28,884 nt of DNA from Selenomonas sp. Lineage in GTDB: Bacteria; Bacillota_C; Negativicutes; Selenomonadales; Selenomonadaceae. This document shows, one piece after another, positions 8,608 through 15,439 of this stretch (position 1 is its first letter; every line of letters begins with the position of its first letter). The notes under the pieces are model-generated. The model was not told where the DNA came from. It saw nothing but the letters and a program-made list of their open reading frames with translations, and made no database searches. The DNA is taken from contig NZ_JAILKR010000096.1 of NCBI RefSeq assembly GCF_024693525.1, forward strand, positions 1 through 28,884, in the 5' to 3' direction. Both the position numbers and the translations under genes were made by a program.

Positions 8608-10389
8608 TTAGTCTGCTGCCTGCTCGCGAAGCATTCGTACCGAAAAGTCGGCCTCAGGAAGCGGCCGCGAGAAATAATAGCCCTGTATCGTCTCGCAGCC
8701 GATGCCAGCGAGATATTCCACCTGGTCTTTCGTCTCGACACCTTCCACAATGATATCCATATCCAGCTTCTTGGCCATGGCCACTACCGTTTCCATGATG
8801 ACCCCTGCCCGCTCAGAACGCTCGACTTCCTGAAGCAAAGACATATCGATTTTCAGCGCATCGACGGCGAGATCTTTTAGCAGATTCAGCGAGGAATACC
8901 CCTGACCGAAATCGTCCATGATAACCACGAACCCACTTTCCCGGAGCTTTTCCACCATTTCAATCATCTGCCGCGGGTTGTCCGTATAGGCACTTTCCGT
9001 CATCTCAAGCCGGAGCATCCAAGGCTCCAGCTCGTATTTTTTCAGCAAATCCTGCAAGAAGTCCAGCAATCCCAGATTGTAGAAATCCAACCGGGACACA
9101 TTGACCGATACCGGCACCACCTTGCCGCCGCGCTCCCGCTGGAGGCTCAAGAACCGGCAGGCCTCCTCCCAGATGAACCGGTCCAGCCGGCCGATAAAGC
9201 CGCTGCGCTCAAACACCGGAATAAACCGCGCTGGCGAAATGAGGCCGTTATGGGGATGATTCCAGCGCGCCAAGGCCTCCACCGAAACGATTTCGTTGGT
9301 TTTGATGTTGTAGACCGGCTGCAGATAGATGCAGAACTGACGCCCCACCAGCGCAAACTCCATATCGCGGACAATCATCTGCTCCTCAATCATCAGATCC
9401 CGCATACCTTGGTCGTAATAAGCATACCGTGCCTTATAATCGTCTTTGATGCGGCTAAGTGCCATATAAGCCCGGCCACACATCTGATCAATAGGCAGGA
9501 AGGCATTATCCACCGGATATACCCCCGCATGAAAAACGATATTATGGCTGATTCCCAGTGAGGCAATCGTGCTGTCGAGGCCATCCATGATACCGTCCAT
9601 GTCCACCTGGGAAGCCGGCAGGCAAAGAGCGAAATGATCGGCCTCGATGCGGCCGCAGATTCCCGTTTCTCCAGCTACTACCTGGAAATACACCGCCGCC
9701 GTTTTGAGGACCAGATTGCCCGTATCGATGCGGAACATATCATTGATCGCCTTGAAACAGCTGATATCAAGATACACGATATTATAGGAAACGCCGCGAT
9801 TCGCCTGCATCAGTGCCGCAGCCTTGCGGTAGAATGTCTCCCGGTTGTAGATTCCGGTCAACGAATCCTTTTCAATATAGCCATGCATAAGGGCCAGCTG
9901 CTGGTCCTTGGCTACCTGCTCCACTTTGCGCCATTCATTTTCTTGCCGCGCCATGACGTTCTTAACCCGGCAGCGCACAATCGTAGGGTTATACGGTTTG
10001 ACGATATAATCGGCAGCCCCCATTTCCATAGCCCGCGCCTCACTGGAGCCATCGCTGCGAGCCGTCATGACAATAACAGGAATCTGGGCATGCTGATCAT
10101 TATGTTTGATATAAGACAACACTTCAAACCCATCCATGACAGGCATGACCAGGTCAACCAGTACAATGCTCACGGATTGGCTCTCGATAACCTTCAGGGC
10201 TTCCTGCCCATTTACTGCCTCGATGATGGTGTATTCATCCTGAAAAAACTGGGCCAGCACAACCCGGTTGATTTCTACATCATCAACAATCAGCATCACT
10301 GGTTTTTCATCCACAATATCGCCTTCTTTACACGAAACTTTTAGCGTATAGCTACTATCATTATAACGCCATTGTTCCAGATTTACCAT
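8608..10389 (-). CDS. Response regulator with degenerate GGDEF and intact EAL domain (c-di-GMP phosphodiesterase)
   Basis: The 593-residue protein has a receiver domain (about 31-148; acidic pocket Asp36/37, phosphoacceptor Asp79, Lys131), then a GGDEF-like domain (about 170-325), then an EAL domain (about 345-590). The GGDEF signature is replaced by EADHF at 249-253, so cyclase activity is unlikely; the domain may bind GTP or be structural. The EAL set looks complete: Glu371 in EAL, Asn430, Glu462, Asp492-Asp493 in DDFGQGYSS, Lys513, Glu549 and Gln569. Net activity is therefore probably c-di-GMP hydrolysis controlled by phosphorylation. No histidine kinase is adjacent. The ATG at 10389 has AGGAAG upstream; a GTG at codon 26 directly before the receiver domain is an alternative. 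Confidence 0.93.
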   Translation of the reverse strand: MVNLEQWRYNDSSYTLKVSCKEGDIVDEKPVMLIVDDVEINRVVLAQFFQDEYTIIEAVNGQEALKVIESQSVSIVLVDLVMPVMDGFEVLSYIKHNDQHAQIPVIVMTARSDGSSEARAMEMGAADYIVKPYNPTIVRCRVKNVMARQENEWRKVEQVAKDQQLALMHGYIEKDSLTGIYNRETFYRKAAALMQANRGVSYNIVYLDISCFKAINDMFRIDTGNLVLKTAAVYFQVVAGETGICGRIEADHFALCLPASQVDMDGIMDGLDSTIASLGISHNIVFHAGVYPVDNAFLPIDQMCGRAYMALSRIKDDYKARYAYYDQGMRDLMIEEQMIVRDMEFALVGRQFCIYLQPVYNIKTNEIVSVEALARWNHPHNGLISPARFIPVFERSGFIGRLDRFIWEEACRFLSLQRERGGKVVPVSVNVSRLDFYNLGLLDFLQDLLKKYELEPWMLRLEMTESAYTDNPRQMIEMVEKLRESGFVVIMDDFGQGYSSLNLLKDLAVDALKIDMSLLQEVERSERAGVIMETVVAMAKKLDMDIIVEGVETKDQVEYLAGIGCETIQGYYFSRPLPEADFSVRMLREQAAD

Positions 10390-10398
10390 AGGTAAATC
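10380..10398 (-). promoter_or_regulatory. Palindrome at the start codon of the EAL regulator
   Basis: GATTTACC-ATA-GGTAAATC is a perfect 8-bp dyad with a 3-nt centre, overlapping the ATG (10387-10389). In mRNA it would form a tight hairpin holding the start codon; on DNA it could be an operator. Its significance is unproven. Confidence 0.4.
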
Positions 10399-10460
10399 TT
10401 CCTCTTAACGGTGCTGGAGCGGGGAAAGTCTGGACGCTTTCCAGTTAGGAATTTAGGCAT

Positions 10461-10510
10461 GATAAAAGGCCTCGGATGACTTTGTAGGGAATCATCCGAA
10501 GCCTTTTATC
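10461..10510 (-). terminator. Terminator after the purine permease
   Basis: Bases 10461-10479 pair with 10492-10510 over 19 positions with one C/A mismatch, enclosing a 12-nt loop. The A/T-rich outer ends fit an intrinsic terminator. It lies 23 nt past the permease stop. Confidence 0.8.
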
Positions 10511-10533
10511 AAAAGCTTTATGTAAATTCTTTA

Positions 10534-11814
10534 TTAGAACCCTGCCTGGAAAACAAGGTTCAAGAGGAAAAGAAAGCCAAGCCCATACCCCAGCACGTGA
10601 ACTTCCTGCCGTCGCCCATTCATGAGTTTCAGCAGGGGATATGCCGTAAACCCAAAGGCGAGACCAGTAGAAATACTACCGGACCAAGGAATCAGCACGA
10701 CAACCAGAAAGGCGGGGAACCATTCCGAGAAATCATTGAATTCCACATACTGGAGTTGCTGCATCATCATCGCTCCGGTAATGATAATAACCGGGGCAAT
10801 CGCAGCCTGGGGCACAAATGAAAGAAGAGGGATAAAGAAAAGGGAAAGGGCAAACAGTACAGCTGCCGTAAGGGCCATAAGCCCCGTCCGGCCGCCACTG
10901 GCGATGCCGGCTGCACTTTCTGCCGCCGCCACCGTCGGACTGGTACCCAACAAACCCGAGAACATCGTCGTAAATGCCGAGCCCTCGAAGGTTTTCTTGA
11001 ATTTACGCTGATCGGGAAGGATTCCCTCCAGCAGGCCCATGGTCTCAAAAATCATGATCATGGACATGGAGAATACCGAAAGCAAAAACGGTATACTCAT
11101 CATATTACTAAAATCTGCCTTCAGCAAAAGCTGCGGGTAGAATGCGAGATTTGCAAAATTCAAATCCATCGGTGCCGCATCGCGGATACCTGCAAAGTAC
11201 CCCACCACACTGGTCACGAGGATGGCGATAAAGAAACCGCCCATTACCTTGCGGAAGTAAAACAGCAGACTCAGTATGAGCCCGAAGATGGCCAGCAACG
11301 CCACCGGATTCGTCAAGCTGCCAAGTTCCACCATGGAATTCGCTCCCCGCTGGATGAGCTGGGCCTTCTCCAAGCCAATCTCCACCAGATACAGGCCAAT
11401 GCCAGCCGTAATCGCCGATTTCAGCGACCCCGGTACCGCCTGACTGAGACGCGTGCACCACTTGGTACAAGCCACAAACACAAAGATAAGTCCCGATACG
11501 AGGGAGATGGCAATTGCTTCATGCCAATGAAGCCCCATATTGACACAAATCGTATAAGTAAAGAACGCATTGATTCCCATGCCCGGCGTCAGCACGATTG
11601 GTGCATCTGACCAAAATGCCATGAGCAGGCAGCCAATGACCGACGAGAAAATCGTCGCAAAAACGGACAGCTCTGCAGGAATCCCCGCATCCGCGAGTAT
11701 CATCGGATTGACAATTATAATGTAGGAAATCGCAAAAAAAGCCGTTATGCCAGCAATTATTTCGCGCTGCAAACTCTTCCGCTGCTGTAATGCGCCGTCA
11801 AACAATTTTTTCAT
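10534..11814 (-). CDS. NCS2/AzgA-type purine permease (adenine/guanine/hypoxanthine)
   Basis: This 426-residue polytopic membrane protein has the layout of AzgA/PbuG proton-coupled nucleobase transporters. Diagnostic stretches are EIIAGITAFFAISYIIIVNP in the first membrane helix, LTPGMGINAFFTYT, and GTSPTVAAAESAAGIASGGR, corresponding to the AzgA GTSTTTxxxESAAG..GGRTGL region. The substrate is probably hypoxanthine, guanine or adenine; which one is not resolvable. AAGGAG lies upstream of the ATG. It is monocistronic, with a terminator following. Its leader carries a hairpin plus T-run at 11889-11911 that could attenuate transcription. I did not find a purine riboswitch. Confidence 0.93.
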   Translation of the reverse strand: MKKLFDGALQQRKSLQREIIAGITAFFAISYIIIVNPMILADAGIPAELSVFATIFSSVIGCLLMAFWSDAPIVLTPGMGINAFFTYTICVNMGLHWHEAIAISLVSGLIFVFVACTKWCTRLSQAVPGSLKSAITAGIGLYLVEIGLEKAQLIQRGANSMVELGSLTNPVALLAIFGLILSLLFYFRKVMGGFFIAILVTSVVGYFAGIRDAAPMDLNFANLAFYPQLLLKADFSNMMSIPFLLSVFSMSMIMIFETMGLLEGILPDQRKFKKTFEGSAFTTMFSGLLGTSPTVAAAESAAGIASGGRTGLMALTAAVLFALSLFFIPLLSFVPQAAIAPVIIITGAMMMQQLQYVEFNDFSEWFPAFLVVVLIPWSGSISTGLAFGFTAYPLLKLMNGRRQEVHVLGYGLGFLFLLNLVFQAGF

Positions 11815-11882
11815 AGGGCGCGTTCTCCTTCCTATTTTGTATCACTTGATTCCATTAATTAGTTTACACATTCGGAAAACAA

Positions 11883-11911
11883 TAAAAAAGGACATTTGTC
11901 TTTAATGTCCT
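11883..11911 (-). promoter_or_regulatory. Terminator-like hairpin in the permease leader
   Basis: AGGACATT (11889-11896) and AATGTCCT (11904-11911) form an 8-bp stem with a 7-nt loop. On the minus strand the stem is followed directly by a run of T (11883-11888), so any transcript toward the permease started further upstream would meet an intrinsic-terminator-like structure about 70 nt before its ATG. Confidence 0.45.
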
Positions 11912-11966
11912 AAAATTTTTCATTTATTATTATTCTGAATATTCTTGGCACCGAATTGGTCAGTAT

Positions 11967-11994
11967 TTGCCTAATGCCAAAAATATTATATAAT
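11967..11994 (+). promoter_or_regulatory. Promoter of the Crp/Fnr-family gene with overlapping dyad
   Basis: TATAAT at 11989-11994 has TTGCCT 16 bp upstream (11967-11972). The -35 hexamer lies within TTGCCTAATGCCAA (11967-11980), a 14-bp near-palindrome with the half-site spacing of Crp/Fnr sites (TTGAT-N4-ATCAA). This would suit autoregulation by the downstream gene, which is an inference. Confidence 0.5.
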
Positions 11995-12028
11995 AGAACA
12001 GGTAACAACGTAGAGAAAGGAAATCGTC

Positions 12029-12685
12029 ATGAAGCTTGATTATATGCTTGACCATATGCCAGAAGGCATCAAACGCCAGACGACTCATAAGGTTTTTCTG
12101 CCGGGTGAATCGGTTGTCCGCAAAGGCGAACGCGCCGACCACGTCTATCTTTTGACCCGTGGCAGCACCCGCGTCAGCAACGAATTTGCCAGCGGCCAGC
12201 GCTATACCTTCGCTTCCCTCGAAGTCCCCGACCTGGTTGGCGACCTCGAAGTCCTGGCCGGTCAGGAAGTCTATGCGGCTTCCAACGAAGCCGTCACCAC
12301 CTGCGAAGTGCTAGCCATGAGCGCTGAGACCTTCCTGCTATGGATGCGCACTGATAACGACTTCGCCCTGGCCGTTGCCCAGTTGTTAGCCGCCAAGATG
12401 TATCCGACTTCCAACGAAGCCGGCCGCGTCAAATTCCTGCCGAGTCTTGAGCGCCTCCACAGCTATCTGATAAAACGTCTGGGAACCATCGAAACGGATA
12501 TGTTCATCCTGCACACGAGCCGTCAGCAGATTGCCGACGACATCGGCACCAGCGTCAAAACCGTCAACCGCGGCGTAACAAAGCTCAAGGAAGCCGGCCT
12601 CATCAGCCTGCTCCACGGCAAAATCACCATCAACAAGGAACAGCAGGCCGCCCTGCATAAAGCCTTTGATGAAATCATCGAGTAA
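12029..12685 (+). CDS. Crp/Fnr-family transcriptional regulator
   Basis: The 218-residue protein has an N-terminal cyclic-nucleotide-binding-type beta-roll (about 20-115) and a C-terminal winged helix (about 140-210) with recognition region TSRQQIADDIGTSVKTVNRG. There is no N-terminal Cys cluster, so it is not an oxygen-sensing FNR. The effector may be a nucleotide, haem or another ligand. AGAAAGGAAA lies upstream of the ATG. It is divergent from the permease and overlaps a palindrome-bearing promoter. The next gene starts 28 nt downstream and may be co-transcribed. Confidence 0.92.
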   Translation: MKLDYMLDHMPEGIKRQTTHKVFLPGESVVRKGERADHVYLLTRGSTRVSNEFASGQRYTFASLEVPDLVGDLEVLAGQEVYAASNEAVTTCEVLAMSAETFLLWMRTDNDFALAVAQLLAAKMYPTSNEAGRVKFLPSLERLHSYLIKRLGTIETDMFILHTSRQQIADDIGTSVKTVNRGVTKLKEAGLISLLHGKITINKEQQAALHKAFDEIIE

Positions 12686-12713
12686 TCTTTTCGGAAAGGA
12701 TTATCCATTTATT

Positions 12714-13193
12714 ATGTTTTTTTCGCTGAAAAAGCTTCTATTCTTCGGCGGCATCGCCCTGATGCTGCTCGGCGTCTTTGGTCTATCCTTCATATGGAGC
12801 CTTGACCACCGCAGTGCCGACAGCCTCTCCTCCTACTGCCGCATTGATTTCCAAAGTTCCCGCACCGAAACAGGGGCTTTGGAAGGCGCCGTATTGACCA
12901 TCTGGGATTGGCGCTACGACAGCTCGAAGCTCAAACCAGAGGCCATCCTCTATACCGATGGGGACGCCTGGGAAATGAAGGCCGCCGTCAAACAGGAACC
13001 GGCCGGCACCAGCAAAGACCATCCCTATCAGAACGAAAACAAATTGTTCGTAGAACTGCCCCGGGCCAGCCTGCCGGCCATCCGCAAAGCCGACAGCGTC
13101 CGCTTCCGCTTCTACTACGACAACGGCCAAACCATCGACCTGCCCCTCAACGCTCCCGATTTGGAGTATTGGAAACGGCAGGTTGCAGAATAA
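12714..13193 (+). CDS. Small membrane-anchored hypothetical protein
   Basis: I do not recognise this protein. From the ATG at 12714 it is 159 residues, starting with a basic/hydrophobic segment MFFSLKKLLFFGGIALMLLG that acts as a signal anchor. An extracytoplasmic domain of about 120 residues follows, rich in aromatic and charged residues (ILYTDGDAW, VRFRFYYDNGQTIDLPL). Earlier in-frame starts exist at 12666 (TTG) and 12669 (ATG), overlapping the regulator's end. They would put about 15 polar residues before the membrane segment, so 12714 is preferred, although its GGAAAGGA is a long 13 nt away. It shares a terminator with the convergent alr. Confidence 0.7.
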   Translation: MFFSLKKLLFFGGIALMLLGVFGLSFIWSLDHRSADSLSSYCRIDFQSSRTETGALEGAVLTIWDWRYDSSKLKPEAILYTDGDAWEMKAAVKQEPAGTSKDHPYQNENKLFVELPRASLPAIRKADSVRFRFYYDNGQTIDLPLNAPDLEYWKRQVAE

Positions 13194-13210
13194 ACCACAT
13201 AACAAACACA

Positions 13211-13243
13211 AAGGCCGCCAGCTCATCAAAAGCTGGCGGCCTT
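13211..13243. terminator. Bidirectional terminator between 13193 and alr
   Basis: AAGGCCGCCAGCT (13211-13223) pairs perfectly with 13231-13243 across a 7-nt loop and is followed by CTTTTAT-type T-rich sequence on the plus strand. It lies between two convergent genes. Confidence 0.9.
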
Positions 13244-13246
13244 CTT

Positions 13247-14356
13247 TTATTTCACATATACCCGCGGCACTCGCGGGGAGATAAGGCAGGGCACCTCATA
13301 ATTTATCGTTCCCAGCCAGCCTGCCGCATCGTCAATGGTCAGGGTCTCACTGCCAAACAGCGTCGCCACATCGCCGATTTTCACCTCGGGGATATCCGTC
13401 ACATCCACCATGACCTGGTCCATGCAGACGCGGCCGGCGATTTTAGCCTGCTTCCCGTGGATTTCCACATAGCCTTCCGGGCTATAAGCGCGGATATAGC
13501 CATCGGCATAACCTACGGGCAGCGTCGCAATGCGGCACTCCCGATCTGCCACAAAGGCGCGGCCATAGCCGATGCTCTCTCCCTTATGCAAATCCTTAAT
13601 CCAGACGACTTTCGCCTGGAATTTCATCAAGGGCTGCAAGTCAATGGGATGGGTGACTTCCGCCGACGGCCAAAGGCCATACTGAATGACCCCGGCGCGA
13701 ACCATATCAAAATGCGCCTCGGGAATCTCAAGGATGGCCGCCGACTCGGCAATATGACGAATGGCCAGCTTCACGCCCTGTTTTTCCACTTCGGCAATTG
13801 CCTGACGGAATTTATCGAGCTGCATCTTCGTATAGGCCTTGTCCTTGCAATCGGCCATGGCAAAGTGGGAGAACATGCCCTCGATTTCCAGCCCCGGCAG
13901 CTTTGCAATCTCTGCCGCCAATGCCCCGATTTCCTCCGGACGCACGCCGATGCGGCCCATGCCCGTATCCACCTTCAAGTGAACCTTGGCCGTCTTATGC
14001 TGGCGGTCGGCTTCAGCCGACAGCGCCTTGGCCAATTCCAGCTCACAGACCACCTGAGTGATGTCGTAATCCACGACTTCCTTAGCATCCTCCGGCATCA
14101 CGAGGCCCAACAGCAGAATCGGCGTCGTAAATCCTGCCTGGCGCAGCTCAATACCCTCGGAAAGCGTTGCCACCGCCAGATAAGACGCGCCAGCCTGAAC
14201 CGCCACCTGAGCCACCGGCACCGCACCATGACCATAGGCATCTGCCTTGACCACGGCACAGAGCTTCACACCAGGTTTCAACTGTTTCTTGATTTCTTCA
14301 TAATTATGGGAAAGCTTCCCTAAATCCACCTCAGCCCAGGCTGGACGATTCGGCAT
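13247..14356 (-). CDS. alr: Alanine racemase
   Basis: This PLP-dependent enzyme interconverts L- and D-alanine for peptidoglycan synthesis in the cytoplasm. The family signature AVVKADAYGHG places the PLP lysine at Lys37. The second catalytic tyrosine region is present as GESIGYGRAF in the C-terminal beta domain, and MDQVMVDVTDIP also fits. At 369 residues it has normal length. AGGAGCGCGAGC precedes the ATG. The 5' region contains a dyad resembling the galM-operon operator at the predicted transcription start, so expression may respond to the same regulator. Confidence 0.96.
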   Translation of the reverse strand: MPNRPAWAEVDLGKLSHNYEEIKKQLKPGVKLCAVVKADAYGHGAVPVAQVAVQAGASYLAVATLSEGIELRQAGFTTPILLLGLVMPEDAKEVVDYDITQVVCELELAKALSAEADRQHKTAKVHLKVDTGMGRIGVRPEEIGALAAEIAKLPGLEIEGMFSHFAMADCKDKAYTKMQLDKFRQAIAEVEKQGVKLAIRHIAESAAILEIPEAHFDMVRAGVIQYGLWPSAEVTHPIDLQPLMKFQAKVVWIKDLHKGESIGYGRAFVADRECRIATLPVGYADGYIRAYSPEGYVEIHGKQAKIAGRVCMDQVMVDVTDIPEVKIGDVATLFGSETLTIDDAAGWLGTINYEVPCLISPRVPRVYVK

Positions 14357-14374
14357 ACTGCTCGCGCTCCTTTG

Positions 14375-14398
14375 TTTACAATCTTATACAATTGTAAA
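14375..14398. promoter_or_regulatory. Palindromic operator-like site at the alr promoter
   Basis: TTTACAAT-N8-ATTGTAAA is a perfect 8-bp dyad covering the predicted alr start. Its core ACAATCTTATACAATTGTA agrees with the galM site at 15 of 19 positions. Confidence 0.5.
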
Positions 14399-14426
14399 GT
14401 ATAGCAAACTAACTCTGGAAAGTCTA
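14398..14426 (-). promoter_or_regulatory. Promoter of alr
   Basis: Minus-strand TAGACT (14421-14426) and TATACT (14398-14403) are spaced by 17 bp. The start would fall near 14391, giving a 35-nt leader. Its -35 box overlaps the -10 box of the divergent gene (14425-14430), so the two promoters may exclude each other. Confidence 0.55.
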
Positions 14427-14430
14427 TAAT
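14402..14430 (+). promoter_or_regulatory. Promoter of the NusG-II/Gx transporter operon
   Basis: A perfect TATAAT (14425-14430) lies only 7 nt before the ATG at 14438. The -35 region at 14402-14407 (TAGCAA) is weak. Initiation about 7 nt after the -10 would place the transcript start at the start codon itself. Confidence 0.5.
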
Positions 14431-14437
14431 AGATAAT

Positions 14438-14821
14438 ATGAAGAAAATGCTAAATAGAGCGGATATCCTGCTCATAATCCTGCTATTATTCATATCGCTT
14501 ACACCACTGCTGTTTTTGACCAGTCAAAAGCCCGACCGGGTCTACGCGGATATCACCGTCGAGGGAAAGCTTACGCGCCGCATCCCCCTCTCCGGGCACA
14601 CCGGCCGCGATACCTTTGTCATCAGCCACGACGGGCATAGCAACACCATCGTAGTCGAAGATGACACCATCGCCGTGACCGAGGCCAACTGCCCCGATAA
14701 GCTCTGCATCCTGCAAGGCCCCGCCAAAAAACCCGGTGACATCATCGCCTGCCTGCCCCATAAACTGCTTATCGAAGTAAAGGGCGAACAGCCCAAGGCA
14801 GACCTCATTCCCATGCGCTAA
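14438..14821 (+). CDS. NusG domain II-containing membrane-anchored protein
   Basis: The 127-residue protein has an N-terminal membrane anchor (about residues 9-28) and an extracytoplasmic NusG-domain-II fold. The family's conserved cysteines are visible in NCPDKLC (Cys85, Cys90) and IACLPHKL (Cys105). Proteins of this type are commonly encoded next to a Gx transporter and flavin-transfer genes in anaerobes, as here; their exact function is unsettled. The 12-nt gap to the next gene indicates an operon. No Shine-Dalgarno stands at normal distance from the ATG, and the -10 box ends 7 nt before it, suggesting a leaderless mRNA. Confidence 0.88.
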   Translation: MKKMLNRADILLIILLLFISLTPLLFLTSQKPDRVYADITVEGKLTRRIPLSGHTGRDTFVISHDGHSNTIVVEDDTIAVTEANCPDKLCILQGPAKKPGDIIACLPHKLLIEVKGEQPKADLIPMR

Positions 14822-14833
14822 TCAGGAGGTCTT

Positions 14834-15352
14834 ATGAATCCAACCAAAAAACTTGTCTACCTGGCGCTGCTTACTGGTCAATCCCTGGCGTTGTTCCTGC
14901 TTGAAGGACTTATCCCCCTGCCATTTCTGGCACCGGGGGCCAAGCTGGGACTGGCCAACCTCATAACGCTTATCGCCCTCTACACCCTGCCCCGCTGGCA
15001 GGATGCCGCGCTGGTGCTGTTTTTGCGCATCCTGTTAGCCTCGCTATTTGGCGGCGGCCCCACCATCCTGCTCTACAGCCTGTCTGGCGGAATCCTGAGT
15101 TTTGCCGCCATGGCCCTGCTCAAAAAAAGCGGCCGCTTTACGCCTTTAGGTATCAGCAGTGCCGGCGGTTTCTGCCACCACATCGGCCAACTGCTAGCCG
15201 CCAGCTTCATCATCGGCGGTCCCCAGCTCTTTGCCTACCTGCCCATCCTCGGCCCCTGCGGCCTTTTAACCGGCTTTTTGCTCGGCGGAACGGCTGCGAA
15301 AATACTTGTTTACCTAAACCTCATCCACCCCTTCGGGGCACCTTCCCCATAA
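14834..15352 (+). CDS. Gx transporter family protein (heptaprenyl diphosphate synthase component I-like)
   Basis: This 172-residue integral membrane protein belongs to the family annotated as Gx transporter or heptaprenyl diphosphate synthase component I, related to ECF-type S components. It has about five hydrophobic helices. Typical stretches are APGAKLGLANLITL, FGGGPTILLYSLSGG and AGGFCHHIGQLLAA. AGGAGG precedes the ATG at proper spacing. It follows the NusG-II gene by 12 nt. The last residues (LIHPFGAPSP) are encoded by an intergenic-type repeat (15320-15359), so the original stop was probably lost or moved. Confidence 0.88.
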   Translation: MNPTKKLVYLALLTGQSLALFLLEGLIPLPFLAPGAKLGLANLITLIALYTLPRWQDAALVLFLRILLASLFGGGPTILLYSLSGGILSFAAMALLKKSGRFTPLGISSAGGFCHHIGQLLAASFIIGGPQLFAYLPILGPCGLLTGFLLGGTAAKILVYLNLIHPFGAPSP

Positions 15353-15359
15353 GGGGAAG
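15320..15359 (+). repeat. Palindromic intergenic-type repeat covering the 3' end of the Gx transporter gene
   Basis: The sequence starts CTCATCCACC and has two hairpins: CCCC-TTC-GGGG (15328-15338) and CTTCCCC-ATAA-GGGGAAG (15342-15359). From memory it resembles a dispersed repeat of the CTCATCC...CACCTTCCCC type frequent between Firmicute genes. It encodes the protein's last residues and its TAA stop (15350-15352). Confidence 0.55.
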
Positions 15360-15381
15360 TCTTTGGGCTTTTGGGCACACA

Positions 15382-15409
15382 AAAAGCCTCCGCAAATGCG
15401 GAGGCTTTT
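15382..15409. terminator. Bidirectional terminator between the Gx transporter and ompM copy 1
   Basis: AAAAGCCTCCGCA (15382-15394) pairs perfectly with 15397-15409, with A- and T-tracts at the ends so that it works on both strands. The loop is effectively a tetraloop, as the inner A-T pair opens. Confidence 0.9.
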
Positions 15410-15439
15410 CTTTCAGTATTCTTCTGCTAATCGCAAAGA

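Noticed and set aside
11815..12028. Purine riboswitch upstream of the permease
   Set aside because: I looked for the three-way junction with conserved loop sequences in the minus-strand leader and did not find it; only a simple hairpin with a T-run is present.
12908..14323. 471-codon plus-strand open frame across the 12714 gene and alr
   Set aside because: It spans a strong terminator and lies antisense to a clear alanine racemase; composition is typical of a shadow frame.
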